Origin: Antedon mediterranea
Lineage: Eukaryota > Echinodermata > Crinoidea > Comatulida > Antedonidae
NCBI RefSeq assembly: GCF_964355755.1
Contig: NC_092670.1
Coordinates: 3,371,001-3,435,000, forward strand
Length of the DNA: 64,000 nucleotides
Reading direction: 5' to 3'
Positions 44,617 through 58,100 of this stretch are shown here, in pieces. The notes beneath the pieces are model-generated. The model was not told the origin of the DNA and ran no database searches. It was given only the letters and a program-made list of their open reading frames with translations. How positions within the stretch are numbered: position 1 is the stretch's first letter; every line of letters begins with the position of its first letter. Both the position numbers and the translations under genes were made by a program.

Positions 44617-45045
44617 ATTATTATTATTATTTATTGCCAAAAACCAGTTACAAACAAACAAAAACACAGAAACTAAGGGAGTAGGCAGGAACCTAAAAGT
44701 GAATCTAATCACTATAACAAGAGTTCAGGTTCCGTACTCCCAAAGTAACAACAATGATATAAAATAAACTATATAAAAATATTTAAATAAAAAATAGACG
44801 AATCAACAGTGTCAATATAAAATAAACGGATAAAATACATAATAGTCGATTCAACAAAGTCAATATAAAACATGTGATTTAAGTGAATTTAAAAATGTTG
44901 GAAAACTGTCTAAAATTAAACAATTTTTAATCATTTCCGGTAATTCTTCCCACAACCTAGGGAATATATTAATAGCGGAATGATGAAGACAATTGGTTCG
45001 AGCATAGTGATGAATGAACTTAAGTGTATCAAATGCTATATTATA
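44617..45045 (-). mobile_element. LINE 3' end with (AAT)n tail, split by a hAT
   Basis: The minus-strand protein reads YNIAFDTLKFIHHY, then FPRLWEELPEMI and FPTFLNSLKSHVLY, a typical end of a Jockey/CR1-type ORF2. The tail is an (ATT)n run at about 44617-44635. A hAT element at 45046-46249 interrupts it and a little LINE-like sequence continues at 46258-46310. Confidence 0.6.
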
Positions 45046-46249
45046 CAGTGGCGTATCCAGGATTTTGAAGTTGGGGGGGCCGGGAATTGCCAATTTGCCG
45101 ACAAAATTGGTGTCATTATCTGTACATACACAACGTCTCTGATCAATATATGTTCTAGGATTACATAGTCATATTGTCTTATATGGGATAACGATGCAAA
45201 ATTAAAACCAAACCAACATTATCTGTTAGTATGTTGTATTCATATTACAATAAAGAAAGAATTAGGAAAATCTGACTGTAGTTTTCGAAATATAGGGTCT
45301 AAAACATCGCCGAAAATGATCGTTTTTAGCCACAAAAGAAGTAAAACAATTTACGCTATTTTTGGTTAAAATAATTACATATAATTACGTTTTTTAGTAA
45401 TTTATTTTATATACAGTATTACCATTGGAAATATCACTAAAACATGTTATTAAATGCTTATAAAATATATAAAGTTGTTTACTTAACGGAATTCGGACAA
45501 ATTCATTGCTCTAACTTTGTGTAGTAACGATCAGAGAGATTCATGGACCTGGTACACGCGCGAGAGAAAACATTCCGCTGAGGGTGATTCGCATCCACCA
45601 ATCAAATCAGCTAGAATCCTAAATCATTCAACCGTGAGCAATGCCAATCGCGAGAAAGTTCAGCTTTGATTGGCTTACGATGACATCATATCACAAAATG
45701 GTGGTTTTGTAGTTGAGCCTCACGGAATATTCTGTTCCAAAAATGAAATACATGGATATTTTTTATGGTATATGTGCTTTTTCTTTAAAAATTTGGATAA
45801 TAAAGGCCTCATATTGAGAAAAAAAACCGGGTTTTTGGCAAAGCACATGGCATGTGGAACTATATAATCTCTTAGCGTAGGAAGACATACAAATCTCAGG
45901 TCATGAGAGGCTCAACTGCATGCAAAAACAAGGTTTTATGGTAAGGTCAAAGACTTTTGAGTAAACAATCTACCGCGTACGGCCGTACGTACGTGCTACA
46001 CATTTTTAACGTGTTTCGTTAGATGTAATGCAAATAAAAAATAGTTGATCTGAAGGGATCAATGATGATATGATATGTAAATAAACAAACACTCAAAAGA
46101 ATTATGTTTACAGTTCAATTATTGTCAGAATAAATAGTTTATTTTTTTCCCCGGCACCTTTGTTTGCCGACGGCCGCGATGATGTGCCGACGGAAACGAA
46201 ATCAGGGGGGGCCCGGGCCCCCCCGGCCCCCCTACTGGATACGCCACTG
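45046..46249. mobile_element. Non-autonomous hAT with perfect ATATTATA duplication
   Basis: Inverted ends CAGTGGCGTATCCAG are perfect for 15 bp, followed inside by G-rich/C-rich blocks. Flanks ATATTATA at 45038-45045 and 46250-46257 are identical. The interior has no transposase. A block GCCGAAAATGATCGTTTTTA (about 45310) also occurs inverted near 29.72 kb. Confidence 0.9.
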
Positions 46250-46309
46250 ATATTATACACCTATACTGCCATCAAGTCTTTTATAAAGTTATTTTCAACA
46301 GCGCCACCA

Positions 46310-47251
46310 ATGATTTGAAATATAATAATAGTAGCTTTATGTATGTTCTAGTTGTGTTCCCTTTCATTGTTTTTTTATCTGTTATGTATTTTACATAAAT
46401 AAATGTCATAAATCGCATAAATAGACGTAAAAGTTGATATGCAAACCAAGAATTCAAGCATATCTGTATAATTGTGAAATATATTGAGGTAAAGAAGACA
46501 AGTAAAAATACACTGTAAATAATTTATACATTATTTAAACCAAGCATTGTCAATATTGTCATAGTTATCAGGAGTGATTTTGTGTAACTTTTCATAATGA
46601 TAACAGGCCTCAATTTTTGCATAATATATCATGTAAATGGTGGATACCTAATACATTTACAAATTGCAAATTAATTTATATTTAAACTTTTGTACACTTT
46701 TTTTTACACGTTGTTTTATAACTGTAAAACTATCAATTAATTTCTTGGTTTCCATTGCTTCTTACAATTTATTGTATTTTTCTTATATAATTATATGTCA
46801 TACAAAACCATGATAAAACATAAACAAAATCGATTCACAATATATGATTTGTTTCACTTTTATTTACAAAAATATAAGTATTTTATCCTCATTTATTTAT
46901 AGCCAATCAAATGTACAAATATACAAAAAAAAAACATGAAATAAACAAAAAAGTAAATACAAAAATAAGACTTCTTCAGATAATAGGAGGAAAGTAACCT
47001 GGGTTACATAATAAACAAAATCAAATATGTTAAATACAAATATATATATATTGTAACATGCAGTTGAGTGCACTTTGGTTCAAAACTATATGACCCAATC
47101 ATGTGACCCAAGACCAACATATACTGACAAGATGGGAAATTTTAAAATCTTGATGCATAAATATACAATATAAATGTGCATGCCCTACAAAACTGTAGAT
47201 ACAAAAAAAATCTGCAGGAAAAAAAAATATGAGTGTAGGATATAGTAAACA
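46310..47251. other. No gene seen
   Basis: AT-rich sequence between the hAT element and the 66-bp satellite. Confidence 0.45.
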
Positions 47252-50200
47252 AATATACCTTGAGAGTTTCTGGTTTAAACTATGAGCAGACTTGCCTCCA
47301 AAGAAATACTAGTTACTAATATACCTTGAGAGTTTCTGGTTTAAACCATGAGCAGACTTGCCTCCAAAGAAATACTAGTTACTAATATACCTTGAGAGTT
47401 TCTGGTTTAAACTATGAGCAGACTTACCTCCAAAGAAGTACTATTCACTAATATACCTTGAGAGTTTCTGGTTTAAACTATGAGCAGACTTACCTCCAAA
47501 GAAGTACTAGTTACTAATATACCTTGAGAGTTTCTGGTTTAAACTATGGACAGACTTGCCTCCAAAGAAATACTAGTTACAAATATACCTTGAGAGTTTC
47601 TGGTTTAAACTATGAGCAGACTTACCTCCAAAGAAGTACTATTCACTAATATACCTTGAGAGTTTCTGGTTTAAACTATGAGCAGACTTACCTCCAAAGA
47701 AGTACTATTCACTAATATACCTTGAGAGTTTCTGGTTTAAACTATGAGCAGACTTACCTCCAAAGAAGTACTAGTTACTAATATACCTTGAGAGTTTCTG
47801 GTTTAAACTATGGACAGACTTACCTCCAAAGAAGTACTAGTTACTAATATACCTTGAGAGTTTCTGGTTTAAACCATGAGCAGACTTGCCTACAAAGAAG
47901 TACTAGTTACTAATATACCTTGAGAGTTTCTGGTTTAAACTATGAGCAGACTTGCCTCCAAAGAAGTACTAGTTACTAATATACCTTGAGAGTTTCTGGT
48001 TTAAACTATGAGCAGACTTACCTCCAAAGAAGTACTAGTTACTAATATACCTTGAGAGTTTCTGGTTTAAACCATGAGCAGACTTACCTACAAAGAAGTA
48101 CTAGTTACTAATATACCTTGAGAGTTTCTGGTTTAAACCATGAGCAGACTTGCTTCCAAAGAAGTACTAGTTACTAATATACCTTGAGAGTTTCTGGTTT
48201 AAACCATGAGCAGACTTACCTCCAAAGAAGTATTAGTTACTAATATACCTTGAGAGTTTCTGGTTTAAACCATGAGCAGACTTACCTACAAAGAAGTACT
48301 AGTTACTAATATACCTTGAGAGTTTCTGGTTTAAACCATGAGCAGACTTGCTTCCAAAGAAGTACTAGTTACTAATATACCTTGAGAGTTTCTGGTTTAA
48401 ACCATGAGCAGACTTGCTTCCAAAGAAGTACTAGTTACTAATATACCTTGAGAGTTTCTGGTTTAAACCATGAGCAGACTTACCTACAAAGAAGTACTAG
48501 TTACTAATATACCTTGAGAGTTTCTGGTTTAAACTATGAGCAGACTTACCTACAAAGAAGTACTAGTTACTAATATACCTTGAGAGTTTCTGGTTTAAAC
48601 CATGAGCAGACTTACCTACAAAGAAGTACTAGTTACTAATATACCTTGAGAGTTTCTGGTTTAAACTATGAGCAGACTTACCTACAAAGAAGTACTAGTT
48701 ACTAATATACCTTGAGAGTTTCTGGTTTAAACCATGAGCAGACTTACCTACAAAGAAGTACTAGTTACTAATATACCTTGAGAGTTTCTGGTTTAAACTA
48801 TGAGCAGACTTACCTACAAAGAAGTACTAGTTACTAATATACCTTGAGAGTTTCTGGTTTAAACTATGAGCAGACTTACCTACAAAGAAGTACTAGTTAC
48901 TAATATACCTTGAGAGTTTCTGGTTTAAACTATGAGCAGACTTGCTTCCAAAGAAGTACTAGTTACTAATATACCTTGAGAGTTTCTGGTTTAAACCATG
49001 AGCAGACTTGCCTCCAAAGAAGTACTAGTTACTAATATACCTTGAGAGTTTCTGGTTTAAACCATGAGCAGACTTGCCTCCAAAGAAGTACTAGTTACTA
49101 ATATACCTTGAGAGTTTCTGGTTTAAACCATGAGCAGACTTGCCTCCAAAGAAGTACTAGTTACTAATATACCTTGAGAGTTTCTGGTTTAAACCATGAG
49201 CAGACTTACCTCCAAAGAAGTACTAGTTACTAATATACCTTGAGAGTTTCTGGTTTAAACCATGAGCAGACTTGCCTCCAAAGAAGTACTAGTTACTAAT
49301 ATACCTTGAGAGTTTCTGGTTTAAACCATGAGCAGACTTGCCTCCAAAGAAGTACTAGTTACTAATATACCTTGAGAGTTTCTGGTTTAAACCATGAGCA
49401 GACTTGCCTCCAAAGAAGTACTAGTTACTAATATACCTTGAGAGTTTCTGGTTTAAACCATGAGCAGACTTACCTCCAAAGAAGTACTAGTTACTAATAT
49501 ACCTTGAGAGTTTCTGGTTTAAACCATGAGCAGACTTGCCTCCAAAGAAGTACTAGTTACTAATATACCTTGAGAGTTTCTGGTTTAAACCATGAGCAGA
49601 CTTACCTCCAAAGAAGTACTAGTTACTAATATACCTTGAGAGTTTCTGGTTTAAACTATGAGCAGACTTACCTCCAAAGAAGTACTAGTTACTAATATAC
49701 CTTGAGAGTTTCTGGTTTAAACCATGAGCAGACTTGCCTCCAAAGAAGTACTAGTTACTAATATACCTTGAGAGTTTCTGGTTTAAACTATGAGCAGACT
49801 TGCCTCCAAAGAAGTACTAGTTACTAATATACCTTGAGAGTTTCTGGTTTAAACCATGAGCAGACTTGCCTCCAAAGAAGTACTAGTTACTAATATACCT
49901 TGAGAGTTTCTGGTTTAAACTATGAGCAGACTTACCTCCAAAGAAGTACTAGTTACTAATATACCTTGAGAGTTTCTGGTTTAAACCATGAGCAGACTTG
50001 CCTCCAAAGAAGTACTAGTTACTAATATACCTTGAGAGTTTCTGGTTTAAACCATGAGCAGACTTGCCTCCAAAGAAGTACTAGTTACTAATATACCTTG
50101 AGAGTTTCTGGTTTAAACCATGAGCAGACTTGCCTCCAAAGAAGTACTAGTTACTAATATACCTTGAGAGTTTCTGGTTTAAACCATGAGCAGACTTGCC

Positions 50201-52070
50201 TCCAAAGAAGTACTAGTTACTAATATACCTTGAGAGTTTCTGGTTTAAACTATGAGCAGACTTGCCTCCAAAGAAGTACTAGTTACTAATATACCTTGAG
50301 AGTTTCTGGTTTAAACTATGAGCAGACTTGCCTCCAAAGAAGTACTAGTTACTAATATACTTTGAGAGTTTTCTGGTTTAAACTATGAGCAGACTTGCCT
50401 CCAAAGAAGTACTAGTTACTAATATACCTTGAGAGTTTCTGGTTTAAACTATGAGCAGACTTGCCTCCAAAGAAGTACTAGTTACTAATATACCTTGAGA
50501 GTTTCTGGTTTAAACTATGAGCAGACTTGCCTCCAAAAAAGTACTAGTTACTAATATACCTTGAGAGTTTCTGGTTTAAACTATGAGCAGACTTGCCTCC
50601 AGAGAAGTACTAGTTACTAATATACCTTGAGAGTTTCTGGTTTAAACCATGAGCAGACTTGCCTCCAAAGAAGTACTAGTTACTAATATACCTTGAGAGT
50701 TTCTGGTTTAAACTATGAGCAGACTTACCTCCAAAGAAGTACTATTCACTAATATACCTTGAGAGTTTCTGGTTTAAACTATGAGCAGACTTGCCTCCAA
50801 AGAAGTACTATTCACTAATATACCTTGAGAGTTTCTGGTTTAAACTATGAGCAGACTTACCTCCAAAGAAGTACTAGTTACTAATATACCTTGAGAGTTT
50901 CTGGTTTAAACTATGGACAGACTCTCCTCCAAAGAAGTACTAGTTACTAATATACCTTGAGAGTTTCTGATTTAAACTATGAGCAGACTTGCCTCCAAAG
51001 AAGTACTAGTTACTAATATACCTTGAGAGTTTCTGGTTTAAACTATGAGCAGACTTGCCTCCAAAGAAGTACTAGTTACTAATATACCTTGAGAGTTTCT
51101 GGTTTAAACCATGAGCAGACTTGCCTCCAAAGAAGTACTAGTTACTAATATACCTTGAGAGTTTCTGGTTTAAACTATGAGCAGACTTGCCTCCAAAGAA
51201 GTACTAGTTACTAATATACCTTGAGAGTTTCTGGTTTAAACCATGAGCAGACTTGCCTCCAAAGAAGTACTAGTTACTAATATACCTTGAGAGTTTCTGG
51301 TTTAAACTATGAGCAGACTTACCTCCAAAGAAGTACTAGTTACTAATATACCTTGAGAGTTTCTGGTTTAAACTATGAGCAGACTTGCCTCCAAAGAAGT
51401 ACTAGTTACTAATATACCTTGAGAGTTTCTGGTTTAAACCATGAGCAGACTTGCCTCCAAAGAAGTACTAGTTACTAATATACCTTGAGAGTTTCTGGTT
51501 TAAACTATGAGCAGACTTGCCTCCAAAGAAGTACTAGTTACTAATATACCTTGAGAGTTTCTGGTTTAAACTATGAGCAGACTTGCCTACAAAGAAGTAC
51601 TCGTTACTAATATACCTTGAGAGTTTCTGGTTTAAACTATGAGCAGACTTGCCTACAAAGAAGTACTAGTTACTGATATACCTTGAGAGTTTCTGGTTTA
51701 AACTATGGGCAGACTTGCCTCCAAAGAAATACTAGTTACTAATATACCTTGAGAGTTTCTGGTTTAAACTATGGGCAGACTTGCCTCCAAAGAAATACTA
51801 GTTACTAATATACCTTGAGAGTTTCTGGTTTAAACTATGGGCAGACTTGCCTCCAAAGAAATACTAGTTACTAATATACCTTGAGAGTTTCTGGTTTAAA
51901 CTATGGGCAGACTTGCCTCCAAAGAAATACTAGTTACTAATATACCTTGAGAGTTTCTGGTTTAAACTATGGGCAGACTTGCCTCCAAAGAAATACTAGT
52001 TACTAATATACCTTGAGAGTTTCTGGTTTAAACTATGAGCAGACTTACCTCCAAAGAAGTACTAGTTACT
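47252..52070. repeat. 66-bp satellite, 73 units
   Basis: The unit contains AATATACCTTGAGAGTTTCT, GGTTTAAACYATG and AAAGAAGTACTAGTTACT. Phase counting from 47252 to 52070 gives 73 units with a single 1-bp insertion near 50.37 kb. Variant positions include CTATG/CCATG, GAGCAG/GGACAG/GGGCAG, TTGCC/TTACC, CTCC/CTAC/TTCC and TAGTTA/TATTCA. Units 6-9 and 53-56 share one variant string, and units 67-72 are a uniform GGGCAG block. Confidence 0.97.
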
Positions 52071-52800
52071 AATACTATTACTATTTGGAAGCACCAATCA
52101 ACCCATAGTTTTAAATAGAAACTTAAGTAGGCAACCAATGTATATTTGTTTTTATATTGTGGATCAAACATTTTAACACACCTAATGTTCTAAAGTAAAC
52201 GTTCAATTTATCCGTCACTTCCAATTTGAATCGAATTTCAAAAAGCTATAGGCTATTTAAGAATGTGGTGCTCGGATTTTGGCAGCGAAGTAGAGCAGAT
52301 GGCGCACTCTACAGTTTGGTTCAACTACCAAAAAAGCTGGATGTGCAGTAGTAGTCATGTGACGTCATTATTTGTTTAACAATAATCAAATATATTTAAT
52401 TATATTTTAGATTATTGTTTAACAATAGTAAATGTTTCAGCGATGTTTTCTCACAAAATATTCCCATACCAATGGTTGAACCAATTCTCCAAAATAATAC
52501 CTCCCCCGCCCTATGGTGGGGCATTAATGTTCAACTGGCTCTCTTTATAAACAAAAACCCAAGTTAACTTCCCTTGCAAATAATTACTTTATACAAATAA
52601 GATAATTCAATACTGAAGTTGACAGCATATTCACAAAACCACTAAAATTATCCTATTCCAATGGTTGAGCAGATTTAGCTCCTATTATGGAATATCTCAT
52701 GTGAATGGTTGATCTAAATCCTCAGAGTGCTATGCCTACTATTATTATTATTGTAAATTAAGAAAGCCTAACATAAGTTATTTATGCCTTGCAGAAGGAT
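52071..52800. other. No gene seen
   Basis: Intergenic spacer between two satellites. Confidence 0.45.
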
Positions 52801-52803
52801 TAG

Positions 52804-53793
52804 AACATGATAAGATCTAACTTGGGTGACTGAGGTGGGACCCCTACATTTAACACATTCAGACTAGGTGGGTACTAGAACATAAGATAAGATCTAACTT
52901 GGGTCACTGAGGTAGGACCCCTACATTTAACACATTCAGACTAGGTGGGTACTAGAACATAAGATAAGATCTAACTTGGGTCACTGAGGTGGGACCCCTA
53001 CATTTAACACATTCAGACTAGGTGGGTACTAGAATATAAGATAAGATCTAACTTGGGTCACTGAGGTAGGACCCCTACAATTAACACATTCAGACTAGGT
53101 GGGTACTAGAACATAAGATAAGATCTAACTTGGGTCACTGAGGTTGGACCCCTACATTTAACACATTCAGACTAGGTGGGTACTAGAACATAAGATAAGA
53201 AGATCTAACTTGGGTCACTGAGGTTGGACCCCTACAATTAACACATTCAGACTAGGTGGGTACTAGAACATAAGATAAGATCTAACTTGGGTCATTGAGG
53301 TGGGACCCCTACAATTAACACATTCAGACTAGGTGGGTACTAGAACATAAGATAAGATCTAACTTGGGTCACTGAGGTGGGACCCCTATATTTAACACAT
53401 TCAGACTAGGTGGGTACTAGAATATAAGATAAGATCTAACTTGGGTCATTGAGGTGGGACCCCTACAATTAACACATTCAAACTAGGTGGGTACTAGAAC
53501 ATAAGATAAGATCTAACTTGGGTCACTGAGGTGGGACCCCTACATTTAACACATTCAGACTAGGTGGGTACTAGAACATAAGATAAGATCTAACTTGGGT
53601 CATTGAGGTGGGACCCCTACATTTAACACATTCAGACTAGGTGGGTACTAGAACATAAGATAAGATCTAACTTGGGTCACTGAGGTGGGACCCCTACATT
53701 TAACACATTCAGACTAGGTGGGTACTAGAACATAAGATAAGATCTAACTTGGGTCACTGAGGTGAAACTCCTGCATTTAACATATTCAGGCAT
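52804..53793. repeat. 77-bp satellite, about 13 units
   Basis: The unit contains AAGATCTAACTTGGGTCACT, GAGGTGGGACCCCTACATTT and CAGACTAGGTGGGTACTAG. Variation is low; one unit has an extra AGA (about 53.2 kb) and the last unit is degenerate. Confidence 0.95.
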
Positions 53794-53885
53794 AGTGGTA
53801 TTAGTAACCTACGAACCCTAACACACAAGCCCAACAGAGTAAAGTCCTATTTCTATCCTAGTGTAGCATTAGGATAACGTATCTC

Positions 53886-54336
53886 AATGTATCGGTTTCA
53901 ATTCTAGTTAGTCTTTTTCTAGCCTAGAATAACGATTTGAAACGTATCTCTTAATTTCAATTTTAGGGAACACCCTAAAATATCGGTTTTCAACGAATCA
54001 CTGATAGCAAAGCCTGTACTAATTCATGTATTTCACTGGTGTGATAACAGAGTACGACACAATAGCTTTGTTATCTTTGTTTCTTAGTAGTTCCACTGGG
54101 GAATTCTAGGAATGTATCAGTTTCTATTCTAGTTAGTCTTTTTCTAGCCTAGAATAACGACTTGAAACGTATCTCTTAATTTCTATTTTAGGGAACACCC
54201 TAAAATATCGATTTTCAACGAATCGTTGATAGCAAAGCCTGTCCTATTCACGTATTTCACTAGCATGATAACAGAGTACGACACTTAGCTTTGTTATCTT
54301 TGTTTTTTTTTAGTAGTTCAATTCAGGAATTCCAGG
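53886..54336. repeat. 225-bp tandem duplication
   Basis: Two adjacent copies start AATGTATCRGTTTC at 53886 and 54111 and include CTAGCCTAGAATAACGA, GGGAACACCCTAAAATATCG and AGAGTACGACAC. Confidence 0.9.
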
Positions 54337-54547
54337 AATTCTTCAATTTGTTTAAATTAATTAAACACACAACAGTGTTATGAAAAGAAGTAATGATGAT
54401 TTTAGGTTTTAGGTATGTTGAACAACCTATACCATTATCCGAGAGGGTGGTGATATGGATGTTAAAGTTCTGTTTGTAATGTTTTCCTCTGTTCGGAGAG
54501 AGAGATTATTGTTTGTGTTTTGTGTAGTCATTGAGGGAATGGAAATA

Positions 54548-55110
54548 TCAATTATCTAAACTTGTCAATGCATTAACTTCATTAATCATTTCATATTCCC
54601 TAAGTTTCTCAATGAATTCATTCATCTTCTCTCCTTCTGTGAGATACCCTTCCATTTCTAATCTTAGAATTAAAGAATACGGATCAGTTACTTCACTAAT
54701 GCCATAAAATCGTCCAATGGTTTTCATGTTTTTAAAGCTTACCTTTTTACAAAATTTTAACAATTTTATACGATGATCTGAAAAGGTTTCAATTTGAACA
54801 TCTTCAAATTTTGGTACATGCCATTTTGGCTTTATCACTTCTTCAACACCACCCATCCCACACAATTTAATCAATTGGATTAGAACACGTATGTCAGTAC
54901 ATTTGATAACTCCAGGAAGGATAAGCAAGCTAATTAGTTCATGTGTATTTTCCGCCCCCTGGATATCGAAAAGTGTCATTTCACAATTCGGCCTATTCAT
55001 GAAGTCGCTAATCACCATTTTCATCTTGTTTAAACATTTTCCTCGGCCATGTGTGTCACACCAATTAGATACCCCTGTTATCAATTCGTTGAAGTCCGGG
55101 CGTGACAATT
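54548..55110 (-). CDS. Last exon: probable tandem DED-like death folds
   Basis: A single terminal exon of 563 nt encodes 187 residues and the stop. The first half ends with HELISLLILPGVIKCTDIRV and LIKLCGMGGVEEVI; the second half starts FSDHRIKLLKFCKKVSFKNM and ends in DPYSLILRLEMEGYLTEGE, FIEKLREYEMINEVNAL. Both halves follow the pattern of a DED (leucine-rich helices, then Leu-x-x-x-G-hydrophobic turn, then two helices). The second is the clearer one. A CARD- or DLD-like fold cannot be excluded. It directly follows the Death-domain exon. Confidence 0.6.
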
Positions 55111-58100
55111 CTAAAACAAAGATAGTAGACGAGTTTATAAATTTTAAATGACGTATTTCTCGTAGTGTGAATGGTGAATTTGACCATTAACTCCAGATTC
55201 ATATCATTTCATAGGATAGGCCCAGCTGATGTACACATTTAATTTTGTAAAAAGTGTCGTCGACAATATATATATTTCCAATATATTTACTGTAATTCAA
55301 CCAATGTAATTGAGGTATTGGGCAGAGTCAGAGTCAAAACCTATACAGAGATAAATTAATTGCCTTTTGGAATTAGTTTGAACACTGATATGAGGGTATG
55401 TTCAAATCCATGGAGTTATGCTTTCATATCACAAGCAAGGTTATAATTATAATTATCCTCTGAAGTGTCAAGTTTCCGGTATGCAAGAGTAAATTTTATT
55501 TCAAAATCATTGGTGCATGACTTTCATATCGTAAGTGTTGTACACTAATCTTGTACCTCAAGCTGTAGTAACAAACAAAAGGTCATTATTGTATCAGGTG
55601 GCTTCTACCAATCTTTTACTGGTTCAGACCGCATGGAATCCTATGTCGTGTATAATACGAACACAACCCTGTAGGTCTGAATATGCCCTGAATGCTTCTT
55701 CAAACAATGCACAGTAATTAATGTCAAAGAAAACAATTTAAAGGAGGGATAAACTGGTTTGAAAACATGAACAATGCGCAAATTAAAATTGTAATGTCTC
55801 AATTTACAAATTGTGACAATTGCCACCACTCAAATGTTACATTTGAAAAAAATGCATTGAAAATTGTCAACAAGTGTGTTCATTCAAGCCAAATTGAATT
55901 TATATTAGGAAATTGTAACATTTGTAATTTTAAATACCTGTTAGTTTTATTTGTTTTTCTTTAGGTCTTTCCTCCACAACATTCTTCTGAAACTTATCAG
56001 CAAGATCTTTTTGTCCATGTTCTCTTAGAGCCTCACACAATACATCAAGTTGATTCAATTTACTACTAATGTTCCTCCAAAATTTCAGAATTTCTTCTGG
56101 AGATTTCATAGTTGTAACTTCAGACAATTCCAAGCCCAAAAGAACACCTAACTGTTCACAGTTAACAGTTTCTTCAGATACTTTCCAAATAATTGAATCA
56201 TCCACATAACCTTATAAAATAGCAAAAATAAAGATAAATTCATCCAACAGTAAATGAATTGATTAAGTTTTCAAATATATGATCCTTCAATTTATAATGT
56301 CATAATAAAATCTACAAAATCATTACCTTGGAGATGAGACTGTGGCGGTATAGCTGTAAAAATAGATATGTATTTATCAACAAAATGTTCACAAGGTATT
56401 ATTTGTTTGAAGATTGTTATTAGTTATTACAAGTTCTACAGTATGCTATAGATATATTATATATTTTAAAACTGTTTATTCTTAAAATTTACTTACATTC
56501 AACATCAGTCTGTGAAGTAGCTATAAAAAAGAAATAAATATTAAATAAATGTAATTTCATCTTATATGGTATTACCATAGCGAAACGTATTGTTGCATTA
56601 ATGTGCATATGGCTGAAAAAATATTGTACCGTCCATTTCCCAATTTTTAATTAAATGCTTTTTATTTTAATATTAAGAACAGTAAAATATTTGACAAAGC
56701 AATAAATCTGGTTACTTACATCTTGGTATTACTTTATTTCCAAATAATTTACGGTAAAGTTTCACTTTCATTTGATTGCTTCCACAAGGTAACACATCTT
56801 TGTCAAACTCGCGAATAACATGCATGTGAGCATTTTGAATGTTTGGACTACATGCACAAGGGATGTACATCCTTACTTCAAGACCTCGTGCTCCAGTCTG
56901 ACTGAACACTTTTAATTCTGTTTGAAGGAAACGAAGCACCTAAAAAATGGCATTTTACAAAATGTTTAAAATACTGGAAAATATAAAATCAATATTCTCA
57001 ATCAATATTACTATGAAAATTGAATCCTAAACAAATGTTGAATAAATGCAAATTATTTTAACAATGGTGGCCTTTTATTATAGGATAAAAAGTACTTATT
57101 ATATTAAAACACTTTATTTATATTATTTTTATGAATAGTTTTAAAGTAATATTCCTAATGAAATCTTTCATAGATTGTTCACTCATAAATATTTAGAACT
57201 AAAATTAATGTATTCTGTATATCTCTTTTGTTTGTTACCACTATTTACTATTACCTTCTTACAGACTTTAGGCTGTGGTTTCTCATCTTTTGTACGCTGC
57301 CGTTTTTTTTGCTTATCAGTATTGAAGCTCTTTGTTCTGACTATTGTTGTCTACAATATCAAAATGATCAAAATTGTTAGTGGTAGTTTTTTAAAATTTA
57401 TTATTTCAATTTTATGTGGTGGAAACAATTATAAATCTCACTCATTTTAATATTGTACAATATATACACTTTAAAATTCTTGAGCTTTTCCAACTTGTAT
57501 CAATTATTGATATAAAGTTTGCGATACACCACGTATATTAGTTTCTATTGAGTTTCTCAAAGTTTCGATCAATATGCTTTGAACGTCCTCAGAAGTCACA
57601 ATGCAGGAAGTCCAGGAAAGTGGGAATATAAGTGAAATAGGTTGGGGCTGGTGTGAAAGCTACACATTTACCTGTAACATACGACAATGCTTAATGGTAG
57701 CCACATATAAAATGACTTGATGATTGGCATCAATGTTCAATTCTACATGCTCATAGGATAGGTGCCCAATTCCATAGTCTTCCATTTGAAATTTCTCAAT
57801 GAACTTTGTTGCAGCACGTTGGAAAAGATCGTCTGGAAGATAGCTACCAAAATCATGAAATAGAGAAATTGCACGCTTTTCTTCAAATTTAGGTGGTTGT
57901 GAGGCATGTGGTTTCAAACGTGAAAGAACGTAGAACATTTTTTCATTATTCTGTGTAAACAAAAAATTATTTAAAAACTAGTAGATCTGTAGGCTATATA
58001 TAGGCTAGAAAATTAAAATATTAATATGACATTAGTATCAATACCTTTGTATTTTTTTGTTCACACACTAATCCAAACTTTTGCATGAGAGACACAAAGA

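Noticed and set aside
47252-52070. CRISPR-like array
   Set aside because: Units are contiguous 66-bp copies with no unique spacers, in animal DNA with introns. It is a satellite.
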